Shown here: positions 25,535 to 33,772 of the stretch, piece after piece
How positions within the stretch are numbered: position 1 is the stretch's first letter
Layout of the letters: the number at the start of each line of letters is the position of its first letter
Origin: Halovivax cerinus
GTDB lineage: Archaea; Halobacteriota; Halobacteria; Halobacteriales; Natrialbaceae
DNA length: 64,000 nucleotides
Direction: 5' to 3'
Assembly (NCBI RefSeq): GCF_024498195.1
Contig: NZ_CP101824.1
Coordinates: 2,232,001 to 2,296,000, forward strand
Position numbers and translations under genes: made by a program
Notes under the pieces: generated by a model
Told to the model about the DNA's origin: nothing
Seen by the model: only the letters and a program-made list of their open reading frames with translations
The model's database searches: none

Positions 25535-26542
25535 TTACTCCTTGAGTGCACCGGCGGTGAGTCCGCTGACGATCTTCTCCTGAGCGACGATCACGAGGAT
25601 CGCGACGGGGATCACCCCGATGATGCTCGCGGCCGCCATCAGGTGGTACAGTACCTGGTACTGGCCCTGGTAGGCGAGGATCCCGTCGAGGATCGGCGCC
25701 CAGTTCTCGGGCTGGCCGTCCGTCATCAGGAACGAGAAGAAGAACTCGTTGTAGACGGCGATGAACGTCAATACACCCGCAGTCGCGACGCCGGGCGCCG
25801 ACAGTGGGATGATGACCCGGAACAGCGCGCCGAGCCGGGTCGTCCCCTCGACGCGGGCGGCGTCCTCCAGCCCGTCGGGGATCTGCGCGTAGAAGGTCGT
25901 GAGGATGAAGATCGCGAGCGGCATGAAGATCGCCGACAGCGGCGTCACGAGGGCGAAGGGCGTGTTGTAGAGCGTGCCGTCGCCCGTGATCGGCTCCAGG
26001 ATCGCGAAGTGCGTGTTGAAGAGGTCGTTCAGCGGGATGAAAAAGGCGGCCGGCGGGAAGAACGAGATGACCAGGACGAGCAACAGCAGGGGCGTCCGCC
26101 CGGGGAACTCGAGGCGGCCGAAGGCGTAGCCCGCGAGACTCGCGACCACGAGGACGACGGCCGTCGACCCGAGCGCGATCACGAAGCTGTTGAACATGTA
26201 GACGTGAAACGGGATGACCTCGAATACCTCGACGAACGCACCCGGATCGAACCCGTTCGGCGTAAAGACGATGTTCTGGAGCCGTCCTTCGGGTGTCAGC
26301 GCGACCATCAACAGCCAGTAGAACGGGAAGAGCGTCGTGACCAGGAAGAAGATCGCCGCGACGTAGAACAGCGCCCGGTAGACGCGCTCCGGATTCTTGA
26401 TCGCGTCGGCGGCCCACCGCTGGAACGGGCCCCGATCGAGGTCCGCGTCGCGGTCGTCCTCGAATATCGCGCCCCCGTCGGGGTCTGGAGAGCCCGATCC
26501 GCGATCGTTCGCCGGGTCGGTGGGGTCGTTCGGATCGGACAT
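25535..26542 (-). CDS. Carbohydrate ABC importer permease (MalG/UgpE type)
   Basis: A 335-residue permease with a long polar N-terminal segment of about 60 residues, then six helices. The cytoplasmic EAA loop is L-E-D-A-A-R-V-E-G-T-T-R and P-L-S-A-P-G, the contact site for the ATPase. It overlaps the other permease gene by one base (26542) and precedes the ATPase gene by 5 bp. The sugar carried is unknown. Confidence 0.94.
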   Translation of the reverse strand: MSDPNDPTDPANDRGSGSPDPDGGAIFEDDRDADLDRGPFQRWAADAIKNPERVYRALFYVAAIFFLVTTLFPFYWLLMVALTPEGRLQNIVFTPNGFDPGAFVEVFEVIPFHVYMFNSFVIALGSTAVVLVVASLAGYAFGRLEFPGRTPLLLLVLVISFFPPAAFFIPLNDLFNTHFAILEPITGDGTLYNTPFALVTPLSAIFMPLAIFILTTFYAQIPDGLEDAARVEGTTRLGALFRVIIPLSAPGVATAGVLTFIAVYNEFFFSFLMTDGQPENWAPILDGILAYQGQYQVLYHLMAAASIIGVIPVAILVIVAQEKIVSGLTAGALKE

Positions 26543-27582
26543 CAGTACAGATCACCGCCGGTGTCGCGGAACAGGAGGACGTAGCCGCCGATTATCAGAC
26601 CGATCACGAGCGCCGTCGAGAAGGCGACGGCGGCGGCCGTCGCGTAGATGCGCGTGCCGCCGAACATCGCCTCCACCACGAGACAGGACAGTGACGGCAC
26701 CGTCGAACAGCCGGCGGTCGACTCGATCAGGCCGAAGACGCGCATCGCGTCCATCGTCCGGAACAGCATCGCGACCAGCAGCGCCGGCATCACGAGCGGG
26801 AGCGTGATGAGCTTGAACCGCTGCCAGGGCGAGGCGCCCGCGACGCGGGCGACGTCGTAGAGGCTCCGGTCGACGCTCTGGAGGCCCGCCAGGATCAGCA
26901 GCGCCATGAACGCCGAGGACTTCCAGATGTCGGCGATGAGGATGATGACGAACGCGTCCTGGCTGTTGGCGAGTGGCGCCGAGCTGAAGAGCCCGAGGCT
27001 CTGCATGAGGTCGGAGCCGAACCCGACCGTCGGCTGGAACAGCAGGTAGAAGATCATCCCCTGGATGACGATCGGCACCGCCCACGGGAGGATGATCGCG
27101 ACGCGGACCCATCGCCGGCCCCGGAAGTCCTGATCGAGGACGTAGGCCTGGCCGAACCCGATCACCGTCTCGAAGAGGACGCTGACGAGCGCGAAGGCGA
27201 GCGTGACGAACAGCGCCTGCTGGAAGAACGGAGTGCCGAGTTCGAGGAAGGGAACCGACGAGGAGAACGAGACGTCGAGGAACTGCCGAGCCAGCCGCGC
27301 GTTCCCGGTGAGGATGTCGACGTAGTTCTCCGCGGCGACGAACTCGCCGAGGGGCTCCATTCCCCGCGTCTCGTTCTCGCGCAGGGAGATGACGAACGTT
27401 CGAAGCAGCGGGTAGAACGCGATCAGCGATAGCAGGGCGAACGCCGGGAGCAAGAGCAGGTAGGCGTACGCCGCTTCGCTCAGGTTCTCCATCCAGTTGA
27501 CGACGGCGTTGCCGGTCCGTTGTCTCCCTTCCGTCTCGGTGCTCCGTTCGGAGACGATGTCCTCGTCGGTCTCAGCTGCCAT
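26542..27582 (-). CDS. Carbohydrate ABC importer permease (MalF/UgpA type)
   Basis: A 346-residue permease. The first helix follows N-L-S-E-A-A-Y-A-Y-L-L-L-L-P-A. The EAA loop reads Y-D-V-A-R-V-A-G-A-S-P-W-Q-R-F and ends in T-L-P-L-V-M-P. A periplasmic-side Cys pair (G-C-S-T-V-P-S-L-S-C) between late helices is slightly unusual. It overlaps the binding-protein gene by 11 bp, indicating coupled translation. Confidence 0.94.
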   Translation of the reverse strand: MAAETDEDIVSERSTETEGRQRTGNAVVNWMENLSEAAYAYLLLLPAFALLSLIAFYPLLRTFVISLRENETRGMEPLGEFVAAENYVDILTGNARLARQFLDVSFSSSVPFLELGTPFFQQALFVTLAFALVSVLFETVIGFGQAYVLDQDFRGRRWVRVAIILPWAVPIVIQGMIFYLLFQPTVGFGSDLMQSLGLFSSAPLANSQDAFVIILIADIWKSSAFMALLILAGLQSVDRSLYDVARVAGASPWQRFKLITLPLVMPALLVAMLFRTMDAMRVFGLIESTAGCSTVPSLSCLVVEAMFGGTRIYATAAAVAFSTALVIGLIIGGYVLLFRDTGGDLY

Positions 27583-29020
27583 CCACTTCCACCTCCGCTT
27601 CGCTCTGTTCGAGTTCCTCCGCGAGATCGTTCATCGCCGCCTGGGGTGCGCTCGCGCCACGATAGGCCGCGTTGACCGCCTGGTAGATCAGCGCCGACTG
27701 CTCGGGCCAGAGGTCCGTCGCCGGCCGCGGGACCGCGTTCTCGCTCGCGACCTGGACCGCGTCGGCGTAGCGGGCGACGGGCCCGACGTCCTCGGGGTCG
27801 GCCTCGGCCACCAGGTCGAGGTTCGGCGGGAGGAAGCCGCCGAGTTCGAACACGGTCAGCATGACCTCCTCGGTGGCGAAGGCTTCGAGGACCTGGAGCG
27901 CCTCCTCGCGCCGTTCGGTGAACGGGCTCACGGCGAGGTTCCAGCCGCCCAGGGCCGCGGCGGTACCACCGACGCCCTCGTACGCCGCCTCCCCGGGAGA
28001 CACCGCGTACGGCCGCGTCATGACACCGAGGTCCTCGCCGAAGGCCTCCTCCGTGCCGGTGGCGGCGATGGCGAACGACCAGTTCCGGTTCGCGACCGCC
28101 TCGCCGGCGGCGAACGGGTCGAGCGACTCCTGCTCCGTCCACTGGACGATCGCCGACGGACAGATCTGCGGGTAGCCGTCGAGGGTGTTCTCGGTCTCCC
28201 CCGCGATGAACGACCGCATCATCCGGATCGCGTCGACGACCCGCTCGTCGTCGACGGTGATCGGCCGGTCGCCGGCGGCGAACAGGGTGTCCGTCCCGCC
28301 GTAGTACGCGCCGCCCCAGGTCGTCATCACCTCGTTGAACGTACAGCAGGACAGTCCCTCGTAGGCGGCCGCCTGCGTCGTGAAGCCGTAGTCGAGGTCG
28401 GCCCCGTCCCGCGCGTCGCGGACAGCGGTCGCGAACGTCTCCCAGGTCGGCGGTTCGGTCTCCCAGCCGCTCGTGTCCTGGCCCGCGTCCTCGATCAGGT
28501 CCCGGCGGTACAACGTGAACCCGAGGTCCGGGAACAGGGGTAGCGCGTGGAGGTCGCCGGTCTCGGGGTGGCGTGCGGTCTCCAGGATCGCGTCGAGGTA
28601 CGTATCGTCCACCCGCTCTACGACGTCGGACGGGAACGCCTCGGTTAGATTGACCGTCTGGTCGCGGAGGATGAACGGGACGGTCCATCCGCTGTCCATC
28701 ATGTGGATGTCGGGCGGGACGCGGCCCGCTTCGAGCGCCGATTGCGTGGTCTGCATCCGCGAGGCGGAGTCGCTGACGACCGTCTGGATCTCGACGCTGA
28801 TGTCCTCGTCCAGGCCGGCGTCCCAGAGGGCCTGCTGAACCGATGGCCCGTCCCCGTCAGCGTACATGATCCCCTCGACGTCGGTCGCGGCGGTCATCAC
28901 GATGGTGTTCGGTTCCCTTGCCTGCCCGAGGCAGCCGGCTAGGGCGAGCGCTCCGACCGACGCCGTCACGGCCGACGATGTGGCCAGGAGCGCTCTCCGC
29001 GACGGACCGGTTCGGCCCAT
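27572..29020 (-). CDS. Solute-binding lipoprotein of the carbohydrate ABC importer
   Basis: Start chosen at the ATG ending at 29020 (M-G-R-T-G-P-S-R-R-A-L-L-A-T-S), which gives a Tat signal with the twin Arg at 8-9 and a lipobox L-A-G-C ending near residue 29; upstream residues are not signal-like. The 482-residue family-1 extracellular binding protein has Asp/Glu-rich surface, Trp-rich ligand cleft segments (W-G-G-A-Y-Y-G-G) and the late A-V-N-A-A-Y-R-G-A helix. It captures a sugar or polyol outside the cell. It is the first gene of the importer operon. Confidence 0.93.
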   Translation of the reverse strand: MGRTGPSRRALLATSSAVTASVGALALAGCLGQAREPNTIVMTAATDVEGIMYADGDGPSVQQALWDAGLDEDISVEIQTVVSDSASRMQTTQSALEAGRVPPDIHMMDSGWTVPFILRDQTVNLTEAFPSDVVERVDDTYLDAILETARHPETGDLHALPLFPDLGFTLYRRDLIEDAGQDTSGWETEPPTWETFATAVRDARDGADLDYGFTTQAAAYEGLSCCTFNEVMTTWGGAYYGGTDTLFAAGDRPITVDDERVVDAIRMMRSFIAGETENTLDGYPQICPSAIVQWTEQESLDPFAAGEAVANRNWSFAIAATGTEEAFGEDLGVMTRPYAVSPGEAAYEGVGGTAAALGGWNLAVSPFTERREEALQVLEAFATEEVMLTVFELGGFLPPNLDLVAEADPEDVGPVARYADAVQVASENAVPRPATDLWPEQSALIYQAVNAAYRGASAPQAAMNDLAEELEQSEAEVEVDGS

Positions 29021-29433
29021 GTCCTGTCCCCTGACGACGGCCACCCTCTTAGTTCGTTTCGGGTGTAGGCGTAATCTATCGTGACCGTAGGCGCCGGTTT
29101 CTACGGTGTGGGTCGGGTCTCTGTCCGGTAGGTATCCGTCGATCGAAGCAGGGGCCAACGGCGACCGCCACTGTGTCTACCCCGACCGGGACTGTATCAG
29201 CGACCGGCACTGTATCTGCCACCGACCGGGACTGTATCAGCGATCGGCATTGGGTCTACCTCGACCGGGACTGTATCCGCGACCGCCACTGTGTCTGCCC
29301 CCGACCGGGACCGTGACCGCCATCGTCGGGGGAGCGCCAACACGGCCTCACCGTCGACGGTCTGCGGACCGACCGGGCCGGTCACCGGGTACGCGCCACC
29401 GGTCGTGGCGTTGATTCCGGGCCTCCATCGGTA
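29021..29433. repeat. Intergenic region with four imperfect 39-bp repeats
   Basis: No convincing gene in 413 bp. Copies start at 29161, 29200, 29240 and 29279 and end near 29321. Each has gcgaccg(g/c)cactgt(a/g)tct followed by a more constant gaccgggactgtatc half. They are diverged, so older than the 32-bp repeat at 3349. The side next to the ABC operon must hold that operon's promoter; I cannot point to a clear TATA box. Confidence 0.7.
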
Positions 29434-29442
29434 ATTATATTA
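29434..29442 (+). promoter_or_regulatory. TATA box of the leader RNA
   Basis: ATTATATTA stands out in GC-rich surroundings. Counting about 25 bp downstream puts the transcription start at about 29462-29468, exactly where the long stem of the structured RNA begins (29466). This agreement supports both the promoter and the RNA. Confidence 0.6.
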
Positions 29443-29465
29443 TCCGTCACGTCAATCACCCACAC

Positions 29466-29564
29466 GGAAGCCAGCGTCTCCATCTGTCGCAGGGGACAGC
29501 GCTGAGAAAGTCCCGGGTGCTGTAACCACCCGAGACGTCTGGCTTCCAAACCCGAGGAGGGTTT
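29466..29564 (+). ncRNA. Candidate structured leader RNA: three-way junction plus hairpin
   Basis: Closing stem: 29466-29480 pairs with 29532-29547 (nine plus six base pairs with one bulged T at 29538). Inside are two hairpins: CTGTC/GACAG (29484-29488 with 29495-29499) and GGGTG/CACCC (29515-29519 with 29527-29531), joined by the strand cgctgagaaagtc. A further perfect hairpin AAACCC-GAGGA-GGGTTT follows at 29548-29564, and its loop and 3' arm hold GGAGG, a ribosome binding site for the small ORF that starts at 29572. I do not recognise a known riboswitch class. The sequence could also be read as a small inverted-repeat element, but the nested hairpins and the TATA position favour RNA. Confidence 0.55.
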
Positions 29565-29571
29565 AGTCGCC

Positions 29572-29724
29572 ATGATTGCGTACACACCACCACGACAAAA
29601 AGGTCTCGCCCGCTCTCGGTCTAGAGAGTCGAAACGCTGTCCGCCGCTCACGTTCGATTTCCGGGATTGGGGGCCGAGATCACCTGGGTGGTCAGGTCGA
29701 CTGTTCCGTGGTGATCTCGGATGA
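29572..29724 (+). CDS. Upstream ORF of 50 codons in the leader, possible leader peptide
   Basis: The ATG is 7 nt after the leader hairpin, 11 nt after GGAGG (29556-29560). The 50-residue product (M-I-A-Y-T-P-P-R-Q-K-G then Arg/Ser-rich) is basic, unlike ordinary haloarchaeal proteins, so the peptide itself may not matter. Its TGA at 29722-29724 overlaps the ATG of the next gene by ATGA. Ribosomes translating it would run through and open the hairpin at 29674-29720 that covers the next gene's binding site. Role inferred; it could be a chance ORF. Confidence 0.4.
   Translation: MIAYTPPRQKGLARSRSRESKRCPPLTFDFRDWGPRSPGWSGRLFRGDLG
29674..29720 (+). promoter_or_regulatory. Hairpin that sequesters a Shine-Dalgarno sequence
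   Basis: CCGAGATCACC (29674-29684) is perfectly complementary to GGTGATCTCGG (29710-29720), with a 25-nt loop. The 3' arm contains GGTGATC, the Shine-Dalgarno of the gene at 29721, 4 nt before its ATG. The 5' arm contains GATCACCT, which copies the 16S rRNA 3' end. When folded, the start site would be closed. Confidence 0.6.
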
Positions 29725-29975
29725 CATCCGTCGACGGTTCGAGCGGCGTGGCTGGCGAGCCGCCTCGCACGCACGAGTGCTATCGGTGTGACCGTGACGT
29801 GGCGCCGGCGCTCCTCTTTCGGGTCACCGTCGAGGCGCCCGGGATGCTATCGGGAAAGTACGCCGACTCCGAACGGTACTGCTGTGAGCACTGCGCGGCC
29901 GCGATGAACCTGTCCGAATTCTCCTGGCAGGTGAAGACGCACGCTCGACGAGGTGACGATCGGACGGACGGGTGA
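29721..29975 (+). CDS. Small double-CxxC zinc-finger protein, function unknown
   Basis: An 84-residue protein with two Cys pairs: E-C-Y-R-C at 19-23 and Y-C-C-E-H-C at 52-57, likely to bind one zinc. Between them is F-R-V-T-V-E-A-P-G-M-L-S-G-K-Y. It resembles the many haloarchaeal zinc-finger microproteins, some of which affect stress response or biofilm. The gene is preceded by an elaborate leader (structured RNA, upstream ORF, SD-closing hairpin), so its translation is probably regulated, perhaps by metal or redox state; that last point is a guess. Confidence 0.75.
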   Translation: MTSVDGSSGVAGEPPRTHECYRCDRDVAPALLFRVTVEAPGMLSGKYADSERYCCEHCAAAMNLSEFSWQVKTHARRGDDRTDG

Positions 29976-30101
29976 GGCGTTGCTCCCTCGTAGCCACAGC
30001 TTCCCGAGAAGGCCGTATGTGGCGGTTATCGTGTTTTCACGGCCAATCACCGGCTGCATTGGACCAGACCCTCGATCAACAGTGAAAGCACTCGTTCGTC
30101 G

Positions 30102-30524
30102 CTACGTCGATGCGATGCGTGGTGTAACTTGCAGGGTCACGGCGGTATCACAGGTGTCGGCGACAGTTCGAATGCTGGCCGTAGAGTGGGCGGTCGTCTC
30201 ATCGCCATCAAGCACAGCTCGTGACGCCTCTGCGAGCCACTCCGTCTCGTCCAGACTGAGTGTAGACCCGTCATCGGTCAGGGTACATGCCGCACTGAGC
30301 TCCATTTCGGTTGCTGGCCACGAGTCAATTTCGTACCCGAGGATGCGACAGAACTGAAGTGGATCGAATCCGGCCGACGCCGTTGTGTATGCTACCTGCC
30401 TGATGGTTGGTTCGTACAGTTCGACGAAGTGATCGACGTCGATACCGACTCGCGTCGCCGCCCGTCGTCGCTTGTACTCCGCGAGCCCAAAATCGGCAGT
30501 CGCAAGCGAGATGATCGCTCCCAT
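30102..30524 (-). CDS. Hypothetical protein, accessory region
   Basis: Start taken at the ATG ending at 30524 (M-G-A-I-I-S-L-A-T-A-D-F); the frame upstream is Arg/Ser-rich and not protein-like. The 140-residue product is acidic, with a helical first half (V-D-H-F-V-E-L-Y-E-P-T-I-R-Q-V-A) and no known motif. A single Cys is near residue 64 in F-C-R-I-L-G-Y-E. It is co-directional with the Cys-rich gene at 30631-31095, 106 bp away, and may be co-transcribed. Confidence 0.6.
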   Translation of the reverse strand: MGAIISLATADFGLAEYKRRRAATRVGIDVDHFVELYEPTIRQVAYTTASAGFDPLQFCRILGYEIDSWPATEMELSAACTLTDDGSTLSLDETEWLAEASRAVLDGDETTAHSTASIRTVADTCDTAVTLQVTPRIAST

Positions 30525-30630
30525 CCTGCTGATCGTTGGTCCCGCTCCGTCTTGATTCTCCCGTTGATGACTGTCCCGAACCGAACCCCGCCAGGGAAGC
30601 ATTTCGGCTTGCGGTAGTACAGGAACCCGG

Positions 30631-31095
30631 TTATTGGTGGCACGGGCAACACTCGCGCGAGGCGTGGACGGCGTTGAAGCACCGGTCGTGATCGCAGAAT
30701 TTCGTGTCGCGTCCCTCGTACACCGCCACGATGTTGGGTCGCTCCGTGTCGGCGCAATCGACGCAGTACCGAGCCGTGAACCAGGCGCGCTCCGAATCGA
30801 ACTCGGCCGTGTGCGTCGCCGCTGCGTCACAGTCGTACACGGTACAGGTGCTCCTGGCGGGTGAGTCGTCTTCGAGAACCGCATTGAGCACCAGTCGGAG
30901 GCTCTCGTGCCCCTCGGCGATCGTCTCGCGGTCCGTCGTTTCGATTATCGGACCCCACATTCCGCAGAATTCGAACGCGTCGGAGCCGTCGATCCGGTCT
31001 CGAAACTCCGGACACGGATCGCTACAGCGTTCGTGCGTCATGAATCGGAGCGGACCGTCGAACTTGGTCCCGTCGATTGCCACGTCGGACTCCAT
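30631..31095 (-). CDS. Cysteine-rich orphan protein, function unknown
   Basis: A 154-residue acidic protein with about fifteen cysteines and several histidines, many in C-x(2-4)-C spacing: R-C-S-D-P-C-P near 24, T-C-T-V-Y-D-C near 85, Y-C-V-D-C near 112, and C-D-H-D-R-C-F then E-C-C-P-C-H at the end. This suggests two or more bound metals. No DNA-binding helix is evident. It neighbours another orphan and a beta-helix lipoprotein in a variable region. Confidence 0.65.
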   Translation of the reverse strand: MESDVAIDGTKFDGPLRFMTHERCSDPCPEFRDRIDGSDAFEFCGMWGPIIETTDRETIAEGHESLRLVLNAVLEDDSPARSTCTVYDCDAAATHTAEFDSERAWFTARYCVDCADTERPNIVAVYEGRDTKFCDHDRCFNAVHASRECCPCHQ

Positions 31096-31275
31096 GAGTC
31101 ACATTCATCGACTGTCGTTGTATATGTATGGAGTAGTCGACAGGTGTCCGGCGAGTGGTCGGTCAGTAACAGTCGATCCTATCGCCGTTTCTGTACCCAG
31201 ATAGGTGTCTCTACTACCGGATAAGTAGGGATGCGTTCGGAGTGTGTATCACGGTCGGAAACCGAGACATCGTAC

Positions 31276-32502
31276 TCACTCGCCGCTAGCGTGTCCGATT
31301 CCGCTGCCGGATGGGACATCTGTGGGACACGTAGTCGTCGACGACCCGTCCGCTTCTCCTGTGATTTTGTTCCCACAGAGTATGCGCTGGTCCGCCACGG
31401 GGGCAGTGAACTGTATTGCCTTCTCCCCGAAGTCCACGATCCGATTCGTGTAGATTGAATGACCTGTGCCGGCCTGATCAGGATCCATTACCGGATCATC
31501 TCGGTCTCTAAGCCAGTCACGCTGCCCCACAACCTCGACACCATACCCCTCCCCGTTTCGAAGATCTGACCACCGTAGCGTGGCGTTGTGGCTCTCAAAT
31601 CTGACTGCTGCAGAGGGGTGCGAACCGTTGTTCTGGGTGCCCCCACCGTTCGTGCAGTATTCAATGAGAATATTTCGGGTCCCGAGTTTCGTATTTACAA
31701 GTTCTGAGTGAGGATGTCCTGCACTATTGTCGATGTGGTGAACGTGTACGTTTCTCGTCTGGTCAAGCGTCTCCCACGGATATGAATCGCGCTCGACAGT
31801 GGTTGTCGGTTGGCCTATATAGATAACTTCGCCTGCTTGCGATTGGCTCTCCTCATTGAGGATGAACTCAGCACCAGCCATCCCAATTACCTCCAGCGGT
31901 CCGATCTCGAGGTTCTTGGTCCGCTCGAACAACATCAGCGGTCGCCGTGAGTTACCAACACCTGCCGGTGCACAGACAATATTCTCGAGATATGTCTCCC
32001 TGTTTTCGGGAGGGGTACAGTGAACGAGAACGGTCTCGTACGAAGATGGGTCATCCGGCGAATCCGGATTTCTGAGACCATTGAATGTTATCCCTTTGAT
32101 GTGAATGTGACTATGGTTGACTATGCCGATTCGCCGTTGAACTGCATCGGCGGGACCAGTAATTGTTATCGGTGCACCCTGTTCTCCTGATCGAACTGTT
32201 CTGAATGGGTCCGTGTACTCCCCGGACGTAACACGTACCTCGTCGCCAGGCTCTGCCACCTCTAATGCCCGCTGTATAGATCCAAATGGCCGGTCAGCCG
32301 TTCCTTCAGTAGAGCGGTGGCCGTCTGGAGAGACGTAATAGACTGACTGGTCGGCTTCCGTCGTGTTTGACTCCGGGTCGGGTGTCGAAGATTCCGTTTG
32401 CGAACCTGATTTGCTACATCCCGAGAGGGCCGCGACGCTGGCAGTTCCTGTTGCTGCTAATAACTGCCGCCGAGAACTCGTCGTGAGGAGCTTGTATGTC
32501 AT
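31276..32502 (-). CDS. Right-handed beta-helix lipoprotein
   Basis: A 408-residue protein starting with a Tat signal (S-S-R-R-Q-L-L-A-A-T-G) and lipobox L-S-G-C ending at about 29. A Thr/Ser/Asp-rich linker follows, then Y-Y-V-S-P-D-G-H and P-F-G-S-I-Q-R-A-L-E-V-A-E-P-G-D-E-V, the standard opening of pectate-lyase-like beta-helix proteins. Later coils have H-I-H-I-K-G-I-T-F-N-G and N-I-L-I-E-Y-C. It would sit on the cell surface and bind or cleave a polysaccharide; no catalytic triad is certain. The local GC content is visibly lower than in neighbours, suggesting transfer. Confidence 0.8.
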   Translation of the reverse strand: MTYKLLTTSSRRQLLAATGTASVAALSGCSKSGSQTESSTPDPESNTTEADQSVYYVSPDGHRSTEGTADRPFGSIQRALEVAEPGDEVRVTSGEYTDPFRTVRSGEQGAPITITGPADAVQRRIGIVNHSHIHIKGITFNGLRNPDSPDDPSSYETVLVHCTPPENRETYLENIVCAPAGVGNSRRPLMLFERTKNLEIGPLEVIGMAGAEFILNEESQSQAGEVIYIGQPTTTVERDSYPWETLDQTRNVHVHHIDNSAGHPHSELVNTKLGTRNILIEYCTNGGGTQNNGSHPSAAVRFESHNATLRWSDLRNGEGYGVEVVGQRDWLRDRDDPVMDPDQAGTGHSIYTNRIVDFGEKAIQFTAPVADQRILCGNKITGEADGSSTTTCPTDVPSGSGIGHASGE

Positions 32503-33184
32503 GCCTGGTATCGAGGTACATCGTATTTTCGAGCAGCTATACTACCATCTCCCGTTTACAGAGAACGGATAGAAAAAAGAATGGGTACGTACCGGATAGT
32601 CACCCGTCTTGGCACCTGCTGAGGGCTTTATTACCGTTTCTACTCGGGCGTTGTTCACCCCTCCAAGATCGCCACGGAAGAGCCGTCACTAGGACGTTCT
32701 ACGGTGCTAGCAAAACCTGATACTTGTCATACGTGTTATATCCTGAAGCGGGAATTTTCGGGTGTGACCGCGACAAGTGTCTGCTTCACGCGACGACACA
32801 TATCGAATCGGCGTGTATCGCGCTTCGGCGAACCTACGGCGAGATTGTGCGCGCTCGAAACCGGTTCGGCCAGTTCCGCGAACTCGGTACCCAGTGTGGC
32901 GTACGGAATATCGAACGAGTGCTTGGCGCCGCTACCGAGGGATTATAGGTGTTTGAATACGGCAGGGTATAGACACTCAACACACGCCGAGCTATGAAAG
33001 AAAGGATGGTGGATCCGAATTGAAGGCCTCGGCACTCATAGGGCTCGTCGTCACCGGTTGCCGAGACCGGTTCGGCCCGGGTGCATCGTCATCGGCCACG
33101 CGGGGATAGTTGACGCCGGCACAAACCCGTTGCCCATCGGGTGTGCTTTGAGCCCGACATCCACTGGATGCACTCCTGATTCCG
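32503..33184. other. Gene-poor accessory stretch with a transposase remnant
   Basis: About 680 bp with lower GC than the flanks. The only recognisable content is a transposase C-terminal fragment near 32790-32948. I see no intact terminal inverted repeats or target duplications. The AT-rich start (32503-32600) probably contains the promoter of the beta-helix gene. Confidence 0.6.
32790..32948 (+). pseudogene. C-terminal remnant of an IS5-type (ISH) transposase
   Basis: The plus frame ending at the TAG at 32946-32948 encodes A-L-R-R-T-Y-G-E-I-V-R-A-R-N-R-F-G-Q-F-R-E-L followed by N-I-E-R-V-L. This matches my memory of the end of haloarchaeal IS5-family transposases (L-K-R-x-Y-G then W-x-x-Q-F-R-E-L, then H-N-I). 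Everything before it is missing, so it is dead. The match is from memory, not from a search. Confidence 0.5.
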
Positions 33185-33772
33185 TCACCCCTCCAGCGAC
33201 CGCTCGGACCCCGTCAAACTGTCCACGATAACGTCACCACCTTCCCGTTCGGCCAGCCAGAACAGTTTGTAGCCCGTGACGACGCGGTCGAACGCGATCC
33301 CGGGCGCGCGATTCAGCGAGTATCGCCGGAGGGTCCACTTGAAGACGGATTTCCGGGCGCGCTCGTCGGCGCCCTCGGGCGTGAGTTCCGCGGGGAGGAC
33401 GAGTGCGTCCGTCACGGTTCGTGATTCGGTCTCCGGGAACGTGTCCGCGCGGACGGCAAGTCGACGCGAGCGGTCGACGCTGACGACGAAGGAATCTTCA
33501 CGGTCGTCCATCAGCGGTCGGGACATGCTGACCGCGGCGTCGTAGATCCGGTAGGGGTAGGCCACACAGCCGACGCGACCGGTCGCCTCGACTTCGTCAC
33601 GCTCGATCGACGGGGGGACGACCGACAGTTCGACGTAATCCCGGGCGCGTGTGTCTGTTTCGTCGCGAACGCGCAGATTCGCGTTCCCGACGGACTGCAT
33701 CGCTGCCTCGTCATTGCCCGCCGTTCCCGTCCCGTCGCTGGCTCCCTCGTCCGTCCACTCGTCGGTGCTCAT
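33185..33772 (-). CDS. Hypothetical protein in the Na+ symporter operon
   Basis: A 195-residue acidic protein. The first 40 residues are low complexity (Asp/Gly/Thr). The rest is beta-rich (Y-V-E-L-S-V-V-P-P then V-G-C-V-A-Y-P-Y-R-I-Y-D) and ends with R-Y-S-L-N-R-A-P-G-I-A-F-D-R-V-V. No motif is known to me. It overlaps the symporter stop by one base (33772), so it is translated with it and may serve the same transport process. Confidence 0.65.
   Translation of the reverse strand: MSTDEWTDEGASDGTGTAGNDEAAMQSVGNANLRVRDETDTRARDYVELSVVPPSIERDEVEATGRVGCVAYPYRIYDAAVSMSRPLMDDREDSFVVSVDRSRRLAVRADTFPETESRTVTDALVLPAELTPEGADERARKSVFKWTLRRYSLNRAPGIAFDRVVTGYKLFWLAEREGGDVIVDSLTGSERSLEG

Noticed and set aside
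29502-29513. CTGAGAAAGTCC, similar to a conserved segment of RNase P RNA and to the CTGAGA of TPP riboswitches
   Set aside because: The other conserved RNase P regions and the ACCTGATC segment of TPP riboswitches are missing, and the size is wrong for RNase P.
29466-29564. Right end of an IS200/IS605-type element with guide RNA
   Set aside because: No TnpB reading frame or remnant is adjacent, and the TATA position fits a leader RNA better.
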